Part shown: positions 33,992-43,696 of the stretch, one piece after another
How positions within the stretch are numbered: position 1 is the stretch's first letter
Layout of the letters: each line of letters starts with the position of its first letter
Assembly (NCBI GenBank): GCA_037367405.1
Contig: JAZKJV010000686.1
Span: forward strand, 186,001-250,000
From: Ottelia alismoides
Taxonomy: Eukaryota > Streptophyta > Magnoliopsida > Alismatales > Hydrocharitaceae
Direction of reading: 5' to 3'
DNA length: 64,000 nt
Program-made: the position numbers and the translations under genes
The notes under the pieces: generated by a model
Databases searched by the model: none
Told to the model about the DNA's origin: nothing
Seen by the model: only the letters and a program-made list of their open reading frames with translations

Positions 33992-36900
33992 TGATGAATA
34001 CACATTTCATCATCTTTATTCTATCATTTTGGCATCAAAAACCCTAGCAAATGCCTGTAAATAGCATTAAAATCATCATCTTGGCATTCATGCATGTGCA
34101 TCTTATTAGTGTATAAAATACTGTAATTAAAGCCAAAATTATAATATAAATAAAGAAAAGAAAAAGAATAAAATATTATAAATATTTTATGACCCGAAAC
34201 CCCGAGACCTAGGCATCTTGATGAATAGGTCGACAAGGAATAAAGTAGGGGGAGATAAGGGCCAAAACACAGATAAAAGACCTATATATTCTATTCATTC
34301 TTTATTCATTTTGGGACCTATTTTTGGTTCCACTTTTTATACATCAAATAAAGAAATTTTGTACATGAAAGTTGTAGATAATTTTATAAAGAAAAATACA
34401 AAATTGATTTCACAGAAAAATAATGTACAGATAAAAAGTTATAGTCTGAATAAGAATCCAGAATGCCAACTTCCCAGGCCCGTATCTCACAAATGAAAAC
34501 TACAAATGCATCAAACTCACTTTAATTGTATATAGAAGAAAATAAGCTATTTAATGGTGGTGGTTTCGCATTTGGCGGAGCTACGGTTTGAAAGTTGAGT
34601 TTTGGACCCCCATTGTATACTTGTACAGATTAAAATATTCAATTTATTCTTTATTCATTATTTTTGCATTTTTATATTTTTATAATCTTGTAAATATTAC
34701 TTATAATAAATATGTGCATTAAAATACAAAATAAAAATAAACTTATATAGATTCTACATAGATACTATACCTGTACTTATACCTATACATTACACTATTG
34801 TATTTTATTAAATATACAAAACATATCAGAAAAAATAAAATAAAAATATATTTGTGAATATGAAAGTATTTTATAATTTTACAAAATAAGAAATAAAATT
34901 AATAAAATTAAAATCACAAATTAAAAATCAAATAATCAAATATATAGATAATATACCTATATAGGGGTATAAAAGCAACTTGTAAAAATACATTTCATAA
35001 AAATAATTAAAAATCATAATAAAATAATTTATAAAATTATGAACACTTTTTATTTAATAACCTAAATCTAACAAAATAGTTTACTATTTTAAAACGATTT
35101 TTTAAGCTTTTTTTTGCAGGCTTTTTCCTGGTTGGTCCACGTGGACCAACCAGGGGGGTTGGAAAGTTGACCCGCGGTCAACTCTCTGACCCTAGCCTGC
35201 TCAATGTCAGAATGCGTTTTGTCCCCTTCTTCTCCCTTTTTTCTAGGATGATCCTTTCACCGTTCGACATAGATTTCTTCTGACTTTTTTCTCCCCTATG
35301 ACTGATCATACACGCCCATCGATTATCTCGGGGATTGGATCAATGGCGCACCCGTGATCGCGCCTCGAACTTCGCCCCTTGGCCATTGTTTCAAAAACCA
35401 CCCAAAAGCTTCCATTTTCTTTTGAACCCGATTTGACCTTGGCTTTGGCTCTCTTGGGCGTGCCCCGGATTGATCTTGGTGACAGGAAGGTCTCCAGCTA
35501 GCTAGAGAGGGCCAGGCAAAGGCGAAGCGGCGCTCCACCCATCTCCGGCCAAGCTTGGCCGCGAGGTACCCATCTCGAGCACAACGCTTTTGAGGTGTAT
35601 TTTCCTTCTTCTTCTCGTGTTTTATAACTTAGTTTACCCTTAGGATTAGATAGGCATCCTTGATTTCGATCCATATCGGTCCCCAATCCGCAACCGCGTT
35701 GCCGGTACTCTTGAGCTCCGGCCACCTCCACCACCTTCCGTCACTACTCCCACGCGCTTAACAACCTGGCCGAGATGCTGCTCTCGAGCCTCTTTTTGCC
35801 TCGCAGGTGCTGGACTTCATGCCTAACCCCAGGGGGGGTATCTCGAGCCGCACCGCTTGGAAACTCGCCATCGGCGAGTTCTTCACGTGTTCATCCACCC
35901 CTACTGCACGTCGTCAGATCTCAGCCTCGTCCCAGTTTTGATGCCAACCATTGGATCTGCATGTGCCAGAACCGTCCATCAAGCTTTGATCTTCTAATCC
36001 TGGCCATCCACGCCCAACCGCCATCGGCGCCCGAGGAGCGGACACGTGTCTTCAATGAAGAATCCACAACCGTCGGATCCAGCCTAGTCGTGGGTATTTT
36101 GCATATCTCACCCGCAACATTTTTGTACTTAACATTTACTGCAAAAACTTTCACCTGCCGTTGATTTCTTTTTGTAGTATTTATAATTAGACCCTCGCTA
36201 TTTGAGATTTTGCATTTGGGCCCTGCCAGTCGCGTGCATCACGCACGTGCCTTGGTGATTTTGCAGGAGGGGCCCTCGTATTTTGTATTATTTAAGTTTA
36301 GTTCAGTAACTTTCCACTGCAGTTAATTAATTTATGGGATTTTGCAGTTACGCCCCAAGGTTTTGTATAACTTCCATTTAGCCCCCCCAGGCTCGTGCTC
36401 CGCACGCGCGTGGGTGGGCTTTTTGCCAAAACACCCTTGCGTCTTCTGGTATTGACGTTTAGCCCAGGAACTTCTTGTTTAAGTTCAAATTTTTGTGTGA
36501 AAATTGTAGAAGAGTCCCTGGGATTTTGCATATTTACGTAAATGCCCCTGCTAGCCTTGATATTTTTGCTTGCTTGATATAATTAATTAGGGCACCATTT
36601 TAAGTCCAAAAATTCCACAAAAATAGGGTTAACTCTTGTGCACCTGTTCTTCCACGCCAACAATTTAGTCTTTGCTTTTATTTTATTTTTATATTATTAT
36701 AAATCAAAAACAAGCTTTTTATTCACTGTCTAGCTTAGAAAATACCAAAAAAATATAAAAATACCTCTAAAAATTCTAAAAAAATTCCCTAGTGTCTATT
36801 TTAACCTATTTTAGTGTCAGTCCAAAAACCATAAAAAATGTCAAAAGAAAAACACTAAAAATTAAAAAACACTCAAAAACTTCAAAAAATTATATAAAAT

Positions 36901-37625
36901 CAAGGAAAACTCCAAAAAAAAATACAAACTCAGTTTCTGTCTGTTCTACATTTCATTCTCTTTATTTAAATATTAGTGTGAAAAATTTTGGTTGTTGTTT
37001 GCTAATTTTAATTTCCATTTTCCTCACAGCCAGCACATTTTCCACTATTTTCCCTTCTTTCAGTATTTAAAAATACCAAAAAAAACACCTTGAAAAATAC
37101 CTAAAAATCACAAAAACAGTAAAAAATCCTAAAAATATCAAAAACATTTTATTTCTGAATTTTTGGATATTTTTGCATAGTTTTATACATAATTTGTCTT
37201 GTCTTTTATTACATTGTTTTAAATTCCAATATTGAAAAAAAATATAAAATATAAAATTATAAAAATCAGAAAATTAAAAATCAAAATACAAAATTAAAAA
37301 AATAATAAAAAAATTAAAAATTAAAAACCCACAAAGATTCCTTTGCTTGCTTGCTTAGTGTAGACATCACACACACTCACTTGCGCACACTTGTTTGAAT
37401 TACCCTGCTTGCTCCCTGTGTTCGAACTCTCTGCATACTTTCCCTTTACATCATTTGTGCAGAGTTAAAAATAAATTTTAACTCCACATTATTTCTAATT
37501 TATTGATCTTTAGTGTGGGTTAATTGTTGATTAAATACAGGTTTCATTTGAGAGTCGCCACAGCGACGGTTGTCTCCGCCTTGTGTGAGACACCATTTAG
37601 GCTCTCTTGAAATCTGCGTTTATCA
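33992..37625 (+). repeat. 5' LTR of the plus-strand Athila-type element
   Basis: 3634 bp, TGATGAAT...GCGTTTATCA. Layout: AT-rich first kilobase, a candidate TATA box TATAAAA at 34968-34974, the palindrome module at 35127-35191, a GC-rich part at about 35250-36450, then A-rich sequence. The open frames in the GC-rich part (for example 35775-36164) recur in the 3' LTR and overlap on both strands; I see no protein family in them. Confidence 0.93.
35127..35191. promoter_or_regulatory. Palindrome cluster: G-box palindrome, W-box palindrome and GTCAA-N4-TTGAC-like motif
   Basis: 35127-35154 is a perfect 28-bp palindrome of half-site CCTGGTTGGTCCAC, with the G-box CACGTG at its centre. 35166-35182 is a second palindrome, GTTGACC-CGC-GGTCAAC, two facing W-boxes. 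35177-35190 reads GTCAACTCTCTGAC, one base from the GTCAACTCTTTGAC seen in copia LTRs. The 3' LTR has the same cluster at 44846-44909 with one mismatch in the first palindrome. Binding by bZIP/bHLH and WRKY factors is inference from these known plant motifs. Confidence 0.6.
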
Positions 37626-37627
37626 AA

Positions 37628-37645
37628 TGGCGCCGTTGCCGGGGA
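37628..37645 (+). other. Primer-binding site, tRNA-Asp type
   Basis: TGGCGCCGTTGCCGGGGA, exact complement of the 3' end of plant tRNA-Asp including CCA, two bases after the LTR. This is the usual primer of Athila-type elements. Confidence 0.95.
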
Positions 37646-38984
37646 GCAACAACGCGTAGTTCGGGTTTTTGCTTGTGTTTGTGATTGTCTACTTTTGCGA
37701 CTTTTATCATTTTCCGTATTTTTGATATTTCTTGTTGAATTGTCTAACCCCTCTCTTGTTTGACTTCTTGCGAGGAACGCGGATCGAGGGAGGAGCTCTT
37801 TTCCAGGAGCACCTGCGCACCCACGTGAGGCGACTTTAGCCTAGCACGAAGAAAGACTTGGAGGATTTTGCAAGACAACTCCTTAGCATCCATTTTCTTG
37901 CATTGTATTTAGTTTTGTAATTCAAGTGAGAGAGAGACTCTATTTTGTAATAATACAGGTACTTGGACTCTTGGACATTCGGGCCCAATTTCCAAGTGTT
38001 TGTTCACTTGGGGGGCTCCACGCAGTTTTGTCGGCTTTTCATCGCATTTTTTTACTTTGTTTTCCGGTTTTGTTTTCTTCACTTTGTGTGATTGAGCCCT
38101 TAGATTTAGGATTGCTTGCGATAGATTAAGGCCAAACACCTAATATATCTTGCATGTACCTATAGCCGCGTTTGGACTTAGTCAAAGTTTAAACAGTCTG
38201 TTCATTTATCTCTTAACCCGTGTGCCGTGAACAAGCCCCATCAAGCGCTACTCCTGAACTCGAGTGTGTCGAGAAGAGGAGGGGTAAGCCAAGACAAGAC
38301 TCTTAGGTTAAAGGTAAGTGGTCGACTTGTGGTTCTTCACAATAATAGCAATTTCTGAACTTAGGGCGATTTCATTGGCTTTGCATTTGCATATAGATAG
38401 GTTTCAATTCTGCTAAGCATCCTTGCATTTAGAGTGCTGGAGGCAAGGTGAGCATTTACGCTTTAGCATCCATCATTATTTGCCGCTTACATTGCTTTTC
38501 CGACTCTCCCTCTGATTTTGCCAACCTAGGTGCTCAAAGGAATTGACTCCCCGTTAGGATCGTGCATTCTCATTAAAAATCCAAAAAAGTGATAATCCAT
38601 AAAATTGGGACTGCTAATTTTACTTGACCCTAAAACCGACCAAAAGAAAAAAATCTTGTATTGGGGCGAGTAATTTCCTCATTGTCTTCGTTTTACATTG
38701 CTCGCGCATACACTAAGGATAGAGCCCAAAATCCTATTTTCAAGCCCCCTAAGTGTTTGTGCAACTTCTAGACTTTTTCACCTAAACTCTAAAACAGACA
38801 AGATAAAAAAACCGCATTTGTGGTCTTCACCGAGTTGAGTAGGTGAATTGAGGATTTGGTTGTTTCATTTTTGCTTGTGATTGTTTTGTGTGCATACTCG
38901 ATCACTCTGCGCATTTGTGCCTTTCTCCACACTCCTCTTGACTTGACTGTCGTGTTCTCTCGATCATTCTTCTCTTGTTTCAAG
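37646..38984 (+). other. Leader of the plus-strand element
   Basis: About 1.3 kb between primer site and the first credible ATG. Short frames only. Contains several upstream ATGs, so translation of the downstream frame would need splicing or internal initiation. No retroviral gag homology visible. Confidence 0.6.
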
Positions 38985-39395
38985 ATGGATCCCTGGAGTG
39001 ATTTTTATCTGGATTTTGCGGATTCCTCGTACCCTCCAGCCGGTCCACCTTCCTTTTATCAGGAGGATCCTCCTCCTACTTTTTCTAACTTTTGTACATA
39101 TCTGCCTCAGCCACAGTATCACGATTCGGATTTCTATCCACACCCACCCCCACCTGTATATTATCCACCTCCACCTTCACATCTACCCAAGTCTGACCTG
39201 TTGGAGTCACCTCCCTCGATCTCTATGAGTGATATCTTGAATCGGATGACAACGCGCATTGATTTGTTGAATGATAATCTTGCTATCTTGAGGAATAATC
39301 AGATTAATGCTCCTTCCGTCGGGGATTCAGATTTACTTGTAGGTGATCATGGGAGCTTGCAATCGCCAAAAATACAAAAATTGAGAAAATTTTAA
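38985..39395 (+). CDS. Gag-like Pro/Tyr-rich protein, N-terminal part
   Basis: ATG at 38985 opens a 136-codon frame starting M-D-P-W-S-D-F-Y. Residues about 20-65 are rich in Pro and Tyr, with P-P-P-P and Y-Y-P-P-P-P runs; residues 80-105 (I-L-N-R-M-T-T-R-I-D-L-L-N-D-N-L-A) look helical. There is no zinc knuckle and no capsid domain. A frameshift near 39380, within an A-rich direct repeat AAAAATACAAAAA, separates it from the protease frame, which continues K-E-F-R-R-H-L-V-D-Q-Y-F-E-E. The frame before the shift stops at 39395. Role as gag is inferred from its place and from the similar Pro-rich frame of domain B. Confidence 0.55.
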   Translation: MDPWSDFYLDFADSSYPPAGPPSFYQEDPPPTFSNFCTYLPQPQYHDSDFYPHPPPPVYYPPPPSHLPKSDLLESPPSISMSDILNRMTTRIDLLNDNLAILRNNQINAPSVGDSDLLVGDHGSLQSPKIQKLRKF

Positions 39396-40549
39396 AAATA
39401 CAAAAAGAGTTCAGGAGACACTTGGTTGATCAATATTTTGAGGAGAGAGTCCAGTTGCCAAAACCCTTGACCACACATACATTCACACCTAGTCCCACCT
39501 TTGACCCCGAGGATGTCGCTGTACAGACTGCTCTTGGCATGCCTCGTGTATATGTTGATTCCGACTTCCTCCCTTGTATGGAGGAAGTCCAAAAATTCAA
39601 AAAAATGTTGACTGAACCCGAAGTGGTGGCCACTATTCATGAGATCATCCGTGCCCCACTTCAACAGGCCATGACCCAATTATCTGCTCCTCTTCCCAAG
39701 AAGAGAAAGCGGAGGAGCAGATCTGAGCGTCACATTCTGACCATGGCCACTGCCCTCGCCATCACACACCGTCCCATTCCCAAGAAGAAGAACACAGCTA
39801 CACCATTCATCACCTGCACTATCTCTGACTATACTTGTGATCACACTCTCCTAGACGGCGGTGCTTCTATTAGTATATTACCCATCTCGCTGGTACAGTC
39901 TCTTCACTTAGGGCCTCTCAAGAAAACCAGGATGATCGTTCAGTTTGCTGATGGATCTATTAAGAGGCCGAAGGGTATCCTTGAAAACGCCATCATTTCT
40001 ATTCAGGGCACGAGCCACAATGTTGATTTTGTCGTGTTGCCCATGGAGAACTCCACAGGGGAGCCATCTCCAATCATCTTGGGATGACCATTCCTCGCCA
40101 CTGCGAGGGTTGTTATTGATTACGGATCAGGAGAGATTCGCTTTCGTCCTGTTGACGAAAGCGAAGTGTCGATCACCGCACCCACAGTTGACCAGAGACC
40201 TGCACCTGATGCACCTTCATCGATTTTAGCTGAGTCCAAGGCCCATAACCGATATGATTCTACTAAAGATGTTTGCTTAGCGAAACCTAATGAGACCCGA
40301 CGGATCCCCCAAAAGGGGAGGAAATCGGAAAGCATGGACCTTGAGTTTCCTCCTCCGGGTGTGTGGCGATGTGTTGATGAAATCCAAAGCATTTACGTGA
40401 TTGATACAATTGAGCGGAGGGCAGATACCAAGACTATTGAGGAGGTTTATGATGTTGCCCATTATTTTGAGAGACCTCATAAGGAAACAAACGACCTAGG
40501 TAAGACTAGACAGGACGGACCTGGTTTGACTACTTCCACTGATAAATGA
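39380..40549 (+). pseudogene. Retropepsin-like protease with one internal stop, plus-strand element
   Basis: Frame from about 39380 (listed open from a TTG at 39422) to 40549 with a single TGA at 40085-40087. Order: a segment E-V-Q-K-F-K-K-M-L-T-E-P-E-V-V, a basic cluster K-K-R-K-R-R-S-R-S near 39700 that resembles a nuclear localisation signal, the active-site word H-T-L-L-D-G-G-A-S-I-S-I-L-P (Asp at 39854-39856; D-G-G instead of the usual D-S/T-G), the I-I-L-G word, then after the stop P-F-L-A-T-A-R-V-V-I-D-Y. The stop occupies a conserved Arg position and is explained by one CpG transition. The last part (to 40549) resembles the start of the next frame, I-E-E-V-Y-D-V-A-H-Y-F versus I-E-V-G-Y-D-A-A-I-Y-F. 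Confidence 0.82.
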
Positions 40550-41025
40550 TTGAGGTCGGTTATGATGCTGCCATTTATTTTGATAAATTCAGACCTCTTG
40601 TTGAAGACAATGATTCAGGTGAGAGTCTTGAGAACGATCTGAGTTCGTATACTTCCACTGATGATTTCGTTCCTTTTGATTTTGACCTGGACGAGGACTC
40701 GCAGGACGACTCCGATTACACTTCTTCCGCGGATGATGAGTTTGTCCCATTCCACTTCGAGATCGGCGAGACTTCCAAGGCCAGACCTGACCACACTTCT
40801 TCCACTCACACGTCTGCGCCTTCACACCATAGGACCACCAAGGGAGAACCTAGCCATACTGCTTCCATTGATCAGTTCGTCCCTTTCCGATTTGACTCCA
40901 CTGAGGGCCTTCACCATGTCAACCCTGATCGGCTTCCGTCCACAGGGGACCCCGATGTCGACATACACCATATCAGATCTATCCCTCAGCGGTCTCGCAA
41001 GAAGGTCAACTTTCCACCTTCTTGA
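40546..41025 (+). CDS. Acidic tandem-repeat region, plus-strand element
   Basis: 159 codons, ATG at 40546 overlapping the preceding stop as ATGA, one base back in frame. Asp/Ser/Thr-rich, with three repeats of the type D-x-F-V-P-F-x-F (D-D-F-V-P-F-D-F, D-E-F-V-P-F-H-F, D-Q-F-V-P-F-R-F) separated by T-S-S/T-A-S words, ending in a basic R-S-R-K-K-V-N-F-P-P-S. It occupies the protease-RT linker position, but the frame ends here and RT never begins. Original continuity with the protease frame by one indel is likely; coupled re-initiation at ATGA is a less likely alternative. Function unknown. Confidence 0.55.
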   Translation: MIEVGYDAAIYFDKFRPLVEDNDSGESLENDLSSYTSTDDFVPFDFDLDEDSQDDSDYTSSADDEFVPFHFEIGETSKARPDHTSSTHTSAPSHHRTTKGEPSHTASIDQFVPFRFDSTEGLHHVNPDRLPSTGDPDVDIHHIRSIPQRSRKKVNFPPS

Positions 41026-41117
41026 TCATGTGTATATCCATCTCTGTTGTATATTCCCTTGTGTACCTCGGTTCTTTCTTCCGTATTGCTCGGCCATCCA
41101 TTCTCGTGTTTGCCTTG

Positions 41118-41712
41118 CTTAAGACGTACTTTGTCCTAAGTATAGGGGGTGGACGAGCCGAGTGTTCATTCTTTATTTCGTGTGATCACTCCTGTTGTTG
41201 CCTATACTTAGGGCTTCTTTTACCCTAAGTATAGGGGGAGCGATGTGTACATTCTCATGATCTCATCTCTTTTTCTTTTCTTCTTTTCTTCTTTTCCTCT
41301 TCTACCTTCTTCATCTATCAAAAAGGTGCCGCCCTTGTAGACAGTTTCCATACTTAGGACGTACTTTGTCCTAAGTATAGGGGGGTGTGCACCCCGAGTA
41401 TTTCCATTCTTTGATCCTCTCCATTGTCTCCTCTTCTTGTCTATACTTATGGACATCTTACCCTAAGTATAGGTGGAGACAATTTGAGTACGATGTGTTC
41501 ATTCCCACCCTTGACCCTCCCCGCTTTGTATACAATCTGCTATACTTAGGATTATTTGATCCTAAGTATAGGGGGACGGTCAACTTCTCATTTGTTCATT
41601 CATTCCTTCATTTATTCTTTTATTCTTTAGACTTGCCTATACTTAGTACGAGTTATGTCTTATCTTTTCTCTCTGATCTATGAGGACATAGCTCAAGCTA
41701 AGTATAGGGGGG
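41118..41712 (+). repeat. Hairpin array with polypurine-like tails, plus-strand element (6 units)
   Basis: Six units: 41118-41149; 41201-41238 (13-bp stem CCTATACTTAGGG with CCCTAAGTATAGG); 41350-41385 (ATACTTAGGAC with GTCCTAAGTAT); 41441-41472; 41540-41575 (13-bp stem CTATACTTAGGAT with ATCCTAAGTATAG); 41636-41712 (long form, extra arm GAGTTATGTC with GACATAGCTC). Most 3' arms run straight into GGGGG. Inner stem bases differ between units but stay complementary. A further perfect inverted repeat GTATATAC-TAC-GTATATAC follows at about 41716-41734. Units occur roughly every 100 bases. Confidence 0.9.
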
Positions 41713-41849
41713 TCGTATATACTACGTATATACTTTAGCCATAACTCATACCTTCGTATTTTCTTAATAATATGGCTAATAATTCATTAAAAAATCTTTA
41801 ATAAAAAGGTGTTCTGTTCCTCAAATTCTTTTTGTATTTACTGATTAAT

Positions 41850-42480
41850 AAATAAGTTGAAAATATTTTTTTGCAAAATGTTTGAAAAATAGTTTGAAAA
41901 TCTTTGTGAACATTTATTGAAAACTATTTGCAAAACATTTTGTTACATGTTTTCAACCTTTGTAAAAATGTGTGTTTTGTAAAAAATTATTTTCTTTGTG
42001 TGAAATAAAATGTTGAAAAATGATTTGCAAAGGGTTTGAAAAATGGTTGCAAAAATATTTTGAAAAATCTATACATACTGTTTTGAAATCCTTTACAAAG
42101 TGATTTTCAAATGTGTGCATGTTTGTAAAATGTTTGTAAAAATTATTTTGGACTATAGTTTTCAAAAATTGTGTGAAAAGTTTGTGTCAAATAAGTTTGA
42201 GGAATATTTACATCACACCAAAATTCACTATATATATATGTATAAAACTGACCATTTACCCTTGTAAATTCTTAAAAATCCACTTCTTGTATATATAAGA
42301 AGCACTCCCATGTACATATTTTCAACCTAGTTTTCAGCCAAAATCTTTTTGTTTTCAAAAATCCCAAAAACATTTGCAAAAATTAAAATCCAAAAACATT
42401 TGAAAAATCTTTTTGAAAAATACAAAAAAATGCATCTGCGTACGCATGCATCATCTTTTCAAAAATCCATAAAAAGTTCA
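41850..42480 (+). repeat. TTTGAAAA/TTTGCAAAA degenerate repeat field, plus-strand element
   Basis: Irregular repetition of TTTGAAAAA, TTTGCAAAA and TTTGTAAAA words over about 600 bases. Same position relative to the hairpin array as in domains B and C. Confidence 0.75.
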
Positions 42481-42539
42481 AAATCTGTGAAAATTGCACC
42501 ACAAAAATATTTTCTGCATCGCATTGCATAGCATTCGCC

Positions 42540-43640
42540 TTTTTCGGATTAAGTTTGATAGTTGAACAAGTCTAAGTAAAATCCGGAGATTGGAGCTTGA
42601 TTGGACCTTAAAATCTACCTAATAACAGGAACCTTATAGGAACTGGGTTTGAGATACTTCAGGTCTAGTTGACTTAATTCTTTGAGGATCACGGGACTTG
42701 GTTCAATGGATTCTTGACTGCCTAAGTAGAGTATTTCGGAGCACACGCACGACTCTTGTTGATAATGACCTAACTTGGACACCTGCACCTTTCACATAGC
42801 TCTCCACGGATGAGGTGGTGAGGAGGCAGTTTCCTTTGGCTTGGGGTAGCATATGAGGGTAGTACTTCTAGGCGGAACCTCTCTTCTTCTTCTAGTGAAG
42901 GAAGTGCGCCTCAACTTGGTCTAGTGGTGATGAAGGCTAAAGACAGAAGCCGTGGGTTGCAATAAAGCTTCAAAAGAGGGATAGTAAACTGGCTCAAGAG
43001 GAAAATTTCTTGTATATATGCTGCACCATGTAGAGATGTTGTACAGATGCATTTGAAAAAAAATGCAAAAAGAACTCCAAAAAAGTGGTGGGTCGGATTG
43101 AAAATTTAATAACCCCACGGAGTGTATATAGTCCAATAAAGCAAAAGCATATGGTATCCATGTTACATCTCATGAAGCTTGCAGCGGGAGACTCAACTAC
43201 ACTGGTTGAGCTCCCAAAATTCTATACCTCTTATTCCCCCTCTTCTTGAGCCGGTTGCACTTGAACTTAGAAGGGAATACTCCGCTTCTCGAGGAAAGAG
43301 TTGCTAGACCGAGGAATTAGAGTTACCAGGGTGGGGGAGGTTGTTTCTTTGTTACTTATGAGGTGGGGAGCTACATATCACTTACACTGTACAAGTCGGA
43401 TTCATAGTCGTAAGAGTTTGCGTATGAGTTGAGATATTTCTGACCTGGCTATTGAGGAGACTTGGACAGAGTTTTGGGATTCTCGTGGACTGTTGGATTT
43501 CAAATTCGGTTCTCACTAAGGTTCCGCCCGCACTAAAAGTCCAAAGGTCCGACTTAAGCTCCAACCTTTGATTTTGTGAAGACAAGTTTGATAATCAAAT
43601 AAAATCCAAGTTCTTCTTTTTCTTTTCTTCCTTTTTCTTT
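42540..43640 (+). other. 3' tail of the plus-strand element
   Basis: Non-coding, moderate GC. Shares ordered words with the tails of B and C. No domain, RNA gene or long frame seen. Confidence 0.6.
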
Positions 43641-43643
43641 TTG

Positions 43644-43696
43644 CACTTATTGCATAAGTGTTTGCTAGGGACTAGCAAAGGTAAAGTATAGGGGGA
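43644..43696 (+). other. Double hairpin and polypurine tract
   Basis: Two perfect hairpins lie back to back, CACTTAT-TGC-ATAAGTG (43644-43660) and TTTGCTAG-GGA-CTAGCAAA (43661-43679), then AAGTATAGGGGGA (43684-43696) ends at the first base of the 3' LTR. The last 13 bases match the 3' arm and G-run of the array units. Plus-strand DNA synthesis should begin at this tract. Confidence 0.88.

Noticed and set aside
35775..36164. Frames on both strands in the GC-rich part of the Athila LTR (also 45515-45889)
   Set aside because: GC-rich sequence gives long frames on both strands; they recur because the LTR is repeated, and no domain or conserved start supports them.
37628..37645. Possible tRNA gene fragment (tRNA-Asp 3' end), likewise at 62373 and the tRNA-Met match at 3665
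   Set aside because: Only the 18 or fewer bases complementary to the tRNA 3' end are present and each lies two bases inside an LTR, so these are primer sites.
41118..41712. CRISPR-like array
   Set aside because: Units are inverted repeats of unequal spacing with related, not unique, spacers, inside a plant retrotransposon.
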